Assembly (NCBI GenBank): GCA_016703665.1
Contig: JADJBS010000008.1
Span: 219,005 to 283,004, forward strand
Direction: 5' to 3'
From: Candidatus Defluviibacillus avedoerensis
GTDB lineage: Bacteria > Pseudomonadota > Gammaproteobacteria > Burkholderiales > Burkholderiaceae_C
DNA length: 64,000 bases
Positions within the stretch are counted from its first letter, which is position 1, and every line of letters starts with the position of its first letter. A program made the position numbers and the translations under genes. The notes under the pieces are model-generated. The model ran no database searches. It saw nothing but the letters and a program-made list of their open reading frames with translations, and was not told where the DNA came from. Shown here piece after piece: positions 59,608-64,000 of the stretch.

Positions 59608-60034
59608 TGGTCATGCCTCGGTCTACCGCTTTGCACATGTCATAGATCGTCAGTAGCGCGACTTGTACGGCGGTCAGCGCCTCCATCTCCACGCCGGTTT
59701 GCCCAACGGTTTCAACGGTTGCACGACAAACAATCGTGTCACGGCGCGTTTTATCTGCATTTTGTGCTTCAAATTCAATAGCAACTCGGGTAAGTGCCAA
59801 GGGGTGGCAAAGGGGAATCAAATCGCTGGTCTTTTTGGCGGCCTGAATGCCCGCGATGCGGGCGATGCCCAGTACATCCCCTTTCTTGGCGGTGCCGCTT
59901 TCAATGATTGCCAGGGTTGCAGGCAACATCTGGATGCAACCTTGTGCAACGCCAATGCGGTGGGTACTGGCCTTGGCGGCCACATCGACCATGTGGGCTT
60001 GGCCCTGGGCGTCAAAATGGGTGAGTTCTGACAT
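59546..60034 (-). CDS. moaC: Cyclic pyranopterin monophosphate synthase
   Basis: The 162-residue product has MoaC landmarks: THRIGVAQGCIQM, KKTSDLIPLCHPLALT, TGVEMEALTAVQVALLTIYDMCKA and KLLEKHGGKSG. MoaC rearranges the GTP-derived 3',8-cyclo compound to cPMP in molybdenum cofactor synthesis, which nitrate reductase in this window needs. The last 62 bp overlap the convergent glycan ligase gene. Confidence 0.95.
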   Translation of the reverse strand: MSELTHFDAQGQAHMVDVAAKASTHRIGVAQGCIQMLPATLAIIESGTAKKGDVLGIARIAGIQAAKKTSDLIPLCHPLALTRVAIEFEAQNADKTRRDTIVCRATVETVGQTGVEMEALTAVQVALLTIYDMCKAVDRGMTITDVKLLEKHGGKSGSFVAV

Positions 60035-60132
60035 AAGCTGTCTTATGGAAAAGGAATTACACAGGCTTTACTTGAATTGGGCATCATACGTGGCTGATTC
60101 AGTACCGCAGGAGTTCTCGCTTGTTTCTTAAT

Positions 60133-61686
60133 ATGAAGCCCATGGGTTGGCCGGCCGTCATGCTCAGCGCTGCCTTGCTGCTGTTGGCCCTGCCTGTACC
60201 TGCACAGTTGCCTACTTTGGGCGATCACAGTGACATGAGCCTGAGCGCCGAGCGCAAACTGGGTGACCGCATCGCCCGCGAGATTTACCATGACCCAGAC
60301 TATGTAAACGATCCAGTGCTCTCTGAATACCTGCAAGGTATCTGGGCACCATTGTTGGCCGCAGCACAGCTGCGTGGCGAACTCACGCCAGAAATGGCGG
60401 AGCGCTACGCCTGGGTGACCCTTTTGATCCGGGACCGGAGCGTCAATGCCTTTGCCCTGCCCGGTGGCTACATGGGGGTCCACCTGGGTTTGATGGGTCT
60501 GGTGGCCAGCCGCGACGAGTTGGCGTCTGTGCTGGCACATGAGATATCTCATGTTACGCAGCGGCATATTTCGCGTCTGAGCACACAGCAGGCACGCAAC
60601 ATGCCCTGGATCATTGGTGCGATGGTACTGGGGGCGCTGGCTGCCAGTAAAAGCCCCAATGCGGCTGGTGCCCTAATCACCGGAGGCCAGGCGGCGGCCA
60701 TACAGAGCCAGCTGAATTTTTCCCGGGACATGGAGCGCGAGGCAGACCGCATTGGCTTCAACGTCATGACACAAGCGGGCTACCAGCCGCAAGGTTTTGT
60801 GAGCATGTTTGAAAAGCTGCAGCAGTCGTCCCGCTTGAATGACAACGGCACCTACCCCTATTTGCGCAGTCATCCGCTAACTACCGAGCGGATCGCTGAC
60901 ATGCAGTCACGCGTGGGCGCAGGGGCAGTGCAGGTCATCACGAGCAGCAGTCAAGCGCTGGGCCATGCCATGCTGGCTGCGCGTGCCAGGGTGCTTGCAG
61001 ACCCAGGCGTGGACGCATTGCAGGCATGGGTGGACGAAGCTAGCAGCCCGCAGTTTCGAGAGCTTGCGCCCCACCGGCAGGTGGCAGCACTGTATGCAGC
61101 TGCCATGGTGGCTGCCAAGTCGCGCGACTTTCCCAAGGCGCAGTCCAAGCTTCAGGCGCTGATGTTGCAGGTGAAAGCAGATGCCGCGGCGTCACGGACT
61201 GCCAAATTGCTGGGAGTTGAACTGGCGCTGCAAGAAGGCGAGCCACGCCGTGCGCTGGTGCTGCTGAGTGTAGACCCCGCAATCGACCGATTGCCCAGAC
61301 CCGAGCTGATGTTGTTGTCGCAGGCTGTGCAACGCTTGCCTGTCAGCGCCTCGGGCCAGCCCTTGCTGGTCAGCACTTTGCAAAGAATACAGACATGGGT
61401 AACCCAAAATCCGTCCGACGCAGAGGCGTGGCATGAGCTGGCGCAGCTGGCATCGGCGTCTGGGCAACCACTGCGTGCGCTGCGTGCGCAAGCCGAGGTA
61501 CAAGCGGTGAAGTATGACTACCCCGGTGCGCTGGACAGACTTAAGGCCGCGCAAGAGTTCGCACGGCAAAAAGGACTTGGCAATCAGGCGGGTGACTATA
61601 TTGATGCCTCAATCATCGACACCCGCTTGCGCCAACTGGAAGTGCAAATCAAGGAGGCTTCACGCGAACAGGCGCTCCAGCGCTGA
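60133..61686 (+). CDS. BepA-like M48 periplasmic metalloprotease with TPR domain
   Basis: The 517-residue product starts at the ATG at 60133 (a TTG at 60121 is in frame). Residues 1-24 form a signal peptide ending PAQ. An M48 domain has the zinc motif AHEISH (HExxH) and the third ligand Glu in MEREADRIGF. TPR-like helices fill the C-terminal half (about 280-500). BepA assists or degrades outer-membrane beta-barrel proteins in the periplasm. It converges with the small membrane protein gene and overlaps it by 27 bp. Confidence 0.9.
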   Translation: MKPMGWPAVMLSAALLLLALPVPAQLPTLGDHSDMSLSAERKLGDRIAREIYHDPDYVNDPVLSEYLQGIWAPLLAAAQLRGELTPEMAERYAWVTLLIRDRSVNAFALPGGYMGVHLGLMGLVASRDELASVLAHEISHVTQRHISRLSTQQARNMPWIIGAMVLGALAASKSPNAAGALITGGQAAAIQSQLNFSRDMEREADRIGFNVMTQAGYQPQGFVSMFEKLQQSSRLNDNGTYPYLRSHPLTTERIADMQSRVGAGAVQVITSSSQALGHAMLAARARVLADPGVDALQAWVDEASSPQFRELAPHRQVAALYAAAMVAAKSRDFPKAQSKLQALMLQVKADAAASRTAKLLGVELALQEGEPRRALVLLSVDPAIDRLPRPELMLLSQAVQRLPVSASGQPLLVSTLQRIQTWVTQNPSDAEAWHELAQLASASGQPLRALRAQAEVQAVKYDYPGALDRLKAAQEFARQKGLGNQAGDYIDASIIDTRLRQLEVQIKEASREQALQR

Positions 61687-62007
61687 GTCGATCACCATGC
61701 CCAGGCAGGAATAGATCAGCGAGCCAAATAGCGCCGCCCCAAAGCCCTGCACAGCAAAGCCGTCCAGCAAAGAAGCTGCGGACCAGAAGGTCAGTGCGTT
61801 GATGACAAACAAAAACAGCCCTAGCGTGAGCACGGTCACGGGCAGCGTCAGAATTACGAGGATGGGACGCATCACCACGTTCAGCAATCCCACCACGGCG
61901 GAGGCAATCAGGGCGGTAGCGAAGCTTTGCACTTGAACCCCGTTGTAAAAATGGGCCACGGCCAGCAAGGCGGCAGCGTAAAGAAGCCATTTGACAATCA
62001 GTTTCAT
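61660..62007 (-). CDS. Small four-helix membrane protein (PF04020, 'phage holin family')
   Basis: The 115-residue protein has about four membrane segments (MKLIVKWLLYAAALLAVAHF; VVGLLNVVMRPILVILTLPVTV). This matches the widespread PF04020 family, misleadingly named after phage holins; most members are chromosomal proteins of unknown function. No phage genes are near. It overlaps the M48 gene tail by 27 bp. Confidence 0.82.
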   Translation of the reverse strand: MKLIVKWLLYAAALLAVAHFYNGVQVQSFATALIASAVVGLLNVVMRPILVILTLPVTVLTLGLFLFVINALTFWSAASLLDGFAVQGFGAALFGSLIYSCLGMVIDSALERLFA

Positions 62008-62037
62008 GACGCCAGCATAGCACCAGGCCCATTCAGC

Positions 62038-62484
62038 CTACTCGGCGGCCAACACCAGCACGGCCCCCATTCCAACCACCGCGCCTGGCAACTGCCAGCG
62101 TGACTCTTCTGCCGTGGCTTGGCCTGGCACGACCGCTTCCAGCGCAGCGCCAAATTTGGGTCTGCGCATGTCCAGAACAGACGCCTGCGCATGCGAGCTG
62201 CGCAGCTTCTGGGTAAATGCCAGCAGTTCACCCTTGGCAACATGGGACTGCACTGTGTCCCCCCTGCCCGTGAGCACTGGGGTCAGGCTGTCAAACAGCG
62301 CATCGGCCCAGCGCATGCGCCAACTGTTGCGAGCACTCTGGTTGATCCATTTCCCCGCATGGCGGCTCAGCCTTGGGGGGCATGCGACCAGGATCCAGTG
62401 GGTTTGTGCACCACTGCTCATCACGGCCTGTAATTGGTTGAGTGTGTGCTCGGCATCGTCAATGTACACAATGAACTTGTTCAT
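62038..62484 (-). CDS. Small protein of unknown function, possible stress-related C-terminal membrane segment
   Basis: The 148-residue product starts at the ATG at 62484 after GGAG (MNKFIVYIDDAEHTLNQL). I do not recognise a named family. The N-terminal 100 residues look soluble (WILVACPPRLSRH). The C-terminal residues GAVVGMGAVLVLAA may form one membrane segment. It lies between the PF04020 protein and TerC copy 2 on the same strand. Confidence 0.6.
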   Translation of the reverse strand: MNKFIVYIDDAEHTLNQLQAVMSSGAQTHWILVACPPRLSRHAGKWINQSARNSWRMRWADALFDSLTPVLTGRGDTVQSHVAKGELLAFTQKLRSSHAQASVLDMRRPKFGAALEAVVPGQATAEESRWQLPGAVVGMGAVLVLAAE

Positions 62485-62533
62485 GGCTTTCTCCTTGGGG
62501 TTGTGGTGATATCTGTGCTGTGAAAAACTATGG

Positions 62534-63253
62534 TCAGGAAGCTGCATTGCCTGCGTCCCGGGGCAAGACGGAAACATGTGCGCGACGCGTGGCGTAGTCA
62601 CCCGCCAGCAACACGCCCAGAATTGACAAGCCATAAATGCCCCAGCGTGCGGCGGTCTGTGGCCAATCTGCGGCGTCAAACAGCGTGTCAAGCAGCGGCT
62701 CGCTGACGATCATCTTGGCTGCGGTAAAGGCAAGCACAGCGGACCCCAGCTTGATGATCACCGGAAAGCGCTGCACCAGGCCCAGTACCAAGCTGCTGCC
62801 ATACACCACAATGGGCACGCTGATCAGCAGGCCAATTACCACCAAGTCCAACGCACCATGTGCGGCGCCGGCGACGCCCAGCACGTTGTCAACCCCCATC
62901 AAGGCATCTGCCACAACGATGGTCTTCATCGCTCCCCAAAATGTGGATGCAGCCGGCCCATGCGCATCTTCATGTCCATTGTCGGCCAGCAGTTTGTAGG
63001 CGATCCACAGCAGGCCCAGTCCGCCAGCCAGCATCAGGCCTGGCAGTTTGAGCAACCACACCACGCCCAGCGTCATGACGGTGCGTACCGCAATGGCACC
63101 GACGGTCCCCCAGACAATGGCTTTCCTTTGCAGTTGGGGTGGGAGATTGCGGGCTGCCAGAGCGATCACGATCGCGTTGTCACCAGCAAGTACGAGGTCG
63201 ATGAGGATGATGGCCAATAAAGCGGACCACCACGGTGCAGACATAAATTCCAT
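62534..63253 (-). CDS. TerC-family integral membrane protein (metal exporter), copy 2
   Basis: The 239-residue protein has about seven membrane helices and the acidic TerC motifs IDLVLAGDNAIVIALAARN and DALMGVDNVLGVAGAAHG. It is a diverged paralogue of the TerC protein at 45899-46588. Relatives move manganese or calcium. GAGCAAG precedes the ATG. A long structured region upstream may control it. Confidence 0.87.
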   Translation of the reverse strand: MEFMSAPWWSALLAIILIDLVLAGDNAIVIALAARNLPPQLQRKAIVWGTVGAIAVRTVMTLGVVWLLKLPGLMLAGGLGLLWIAYKLLADNGHEDAHGPAASTFWGAMKTIVVADALMGVDNVLGVAGAAHGALDLVVIGLLISVPIVVYGSSLVLGLVQRFPVIIKLGSAVLAFTAAKMIVSEPLLDTLFDAADWPQTAARWGIYGLSILGVLLAGDYATRRAHVSVLPRDAGNAAS

Positions 63254-63748
63254 AGAGCTTGCTCCTAAGTTGCGTTTCGATGCAACCCAAAGCAGGCATG
63301 GTCAAGTCGTGGTTCGTGCCGATGACACGAGCCAGCATCACTTCGACCACACCCATTTTGGGTATGAATCGAAGGTCTGGCTCGACATGAAATCATGCGG
63401 TATATGCCCAACCAGACCGGAAGCATTTAGCTACGTATTGACGATCTGGTTGATATCGTTTGCAGCTGCACCGCTTAACGGGCCTCCCTGTGCAGCAAAC
63501 GACGGGAGCTACTCCCCTTCGTGGCCGGATTTAAACACAGTTTTATCAATGTCAACAAATGGTTAAAAATGAGCGTTGACCTTGTCTTAAATAAGAATCA
63601 TGCCGCATGGCTTTATTTAAAAGAACTGATTGCTATCAAAATCATTGTAATAATGGCCTTTTAATTTTTGTGGGTATGTTCTAGCAGCGCAGATTGAGCA
63701 GCATTTGTCCACCAAGCTATGATTCCGCACCGAGCATCCATCTACCCT
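63254..63748. other. Intergenic region between terC copy 2 and the DUF3717 gene
   Basis: About 495 bp with no convincing gene. The part next to terC is the structured leader described separately. From about 63530 the sequence turns AT-rich with short runs (AAATAAGAATCATGCC), likely holding divergent promoters. A short string GCTATCAAAAT at 63632-63642 recurs in the mod gene. No tRNA was seen. Confidence 0.5.
63269..63383 (-). promoter_or_regulatory. Structured leader candidate upstream of terC copy 2
   Basis: Three inverted repeats are stacked: GTTGC/GCAAC at 63269-63286, TCGTG/CACGA at 63314-63330, and a long nested stem at 63329-63383. The long stem pairs GAGCCAG with CTGGCTC, CTTCGA with TCGAAG and CCCA with TGGG. 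Together they suggest a folded 5' UTR. terC genes in proteobacteria are often controlled by yybP-ykoY Mn riboswitches, but I do not recognise that consensus here. Confidence 0.4.
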
Positions 63749-64000
63749 ATGGCAGGCATTCACATCACCGACATTGAGGCCGCCATCAATTACTGGCGTG
63801 CCCGTTCTCCGTCCCCGGACGGTGTCACTTTGTGTCCAGAGCTTCGCGCCTTGGCGCAGGTGTATGCCTTGTTGGTCTACCACAGGCAAGAAGCTGCGGA
63901 CGAGAAAAGCTTTCAGACCGAAGCGTTGGCGGCTTGGATGGCTTGGTACGACACCACCGTCGATACCCCGTGTATAGCCATCTGTTCCACCAGCCAGGGG
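63749..64000 (+). CDS. DUF3717-domain protein, cut by the window end
   Basis: Eighty-four codons are visible from the ATG at 63749. GIHITDIEAAINYWRARSPS and LCPELRALAQVYALLVYHRQ identify DUF3717, a small family of Burkholderiales. The last visible residues PCIAICSTSQG look like the start of a DUF1289-type cysteine motif, so the full protein may bind a metal or Fe-S cluster. The 3' end lies outside the window. Confidence 0.8.
   Translation, partial: MAGIHITDIEAAINYWRARSPSPDGVTLCPELRALAQVYALLVYHRQEAADEKSFQTEALAAWMAWYDTTVDTPCIAICSTSQG

Noticed and set aside
61660..62007. Sign of a prophage, from the 'phage holin family' name
   Set aside because: PF04020 members are mostly chromosomal, and there are no capsid, tail, integrase or lysis genes in the window.
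63329..63383. Certain yybP-ykoY manganese riboswitch
   Set aside because: The GGGGAGTA-type loop sequence could not be found, so only a structured leader is claimed.
1..64000. CRISPR arrays, tRNA and rRNA genes, insertion sequences
   Set aside because: No regularly spaced repeats, no cloverleaf with a GTTCRA-type arm, and no transposase-like protein were seen. A tRNAscan run would be needed to exclude tRNAs fully.

Overview
This window looks like chromosomal DNA of a betaproteobacterium, order Burkholderiales, probably family Comamonadaceae (Rhodoferax/Polaromonas-like). The basis is the style of the housekeeping proteins (bactofilin-erpA-anmK-M23-tyrS, recA-recX-sucCD, birA-SPOR), a Bug-type tripartite tricarboxylate receptor next to a CoA transferase, a DUF3717 protein, and a topoisomerase III with a SWIB tail. 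This is inference from protein families, not from a database search. No rRNA, tRNA, CRISPR array, insertion sequence or prophage was recognised.

Layout. 1-8.2 kb: end of a bactofilin, erpA, anmK, an M23 cell-wall peptidase, tyrS, coaX, a membrane-anchored methyltransferase, an M20 deacylase and a rhodanese. 8.4-14.3 kb: a minus-strand catabolic cluster (MFS, LysR, CaiB-type CoA transferase, HMG-CoA-lyase-like enzyme, VOC protein, Bug receptor). 14.4-16.1 kb: three small plus-strand genes. 16.2-26 kb: a full nitrate assimilation locus (nasT, nrtA, nrtB, nrtD, nirB, nirD, nasA). Its leader contains a textbook sigma-54 promoter, a probable NtrC site, two ANTAR hexaloop hairpins and an intrinsic terminator. 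26.3-32.5 kb: a type III restriction-modification locus with an AlbA_2/Schlafen-type gene between mod and res; all three genes carry single-base frame breaks. 32.5-40.8 kb: ychJ, topB (also frame-broken), a SET-domain methyltransferase, birA, a SPOR protein, a two-component system and a MarR regulator. 40.9-46.6 kb: recA, recX, argC, sucCD and a TerC-family exporter.

46.8-59.6 kb is the most interesting part. Six co-directional, tightly packed genes encode a CHASE2 Ser/Thr kinase, a PP2C phosphatase, a tandem-FHA protein, a CHASE2 class III adenylate cyclase, a metallo-beta-lactamase-fold cyclic-nucleotide phosphodiesterase and a GAF-fused PilB/GspE-type ATPase. Directly downstream, behind a sigma-54-type promoter and three TGACA-N4-TGTCA palindromes, come a type IV pilin, a TfpX/TfpZ pilin accessory protein and a Wzy/PglL-type glycan ligase. 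The arrangement suggests that phospho-Ser/Thr and cAMP signalling converge on one pilus-type motor.

59.5-64 kb: moaC, a BepA-like M48 protease, a small membrane protein, an unknown small protein, a second TerC exporter with a structured leader, and the start of a DUF3717 gene.

All positions were read by eye. Frame breaks, RNA folds and promoter matches are manual and have not been scored by software.
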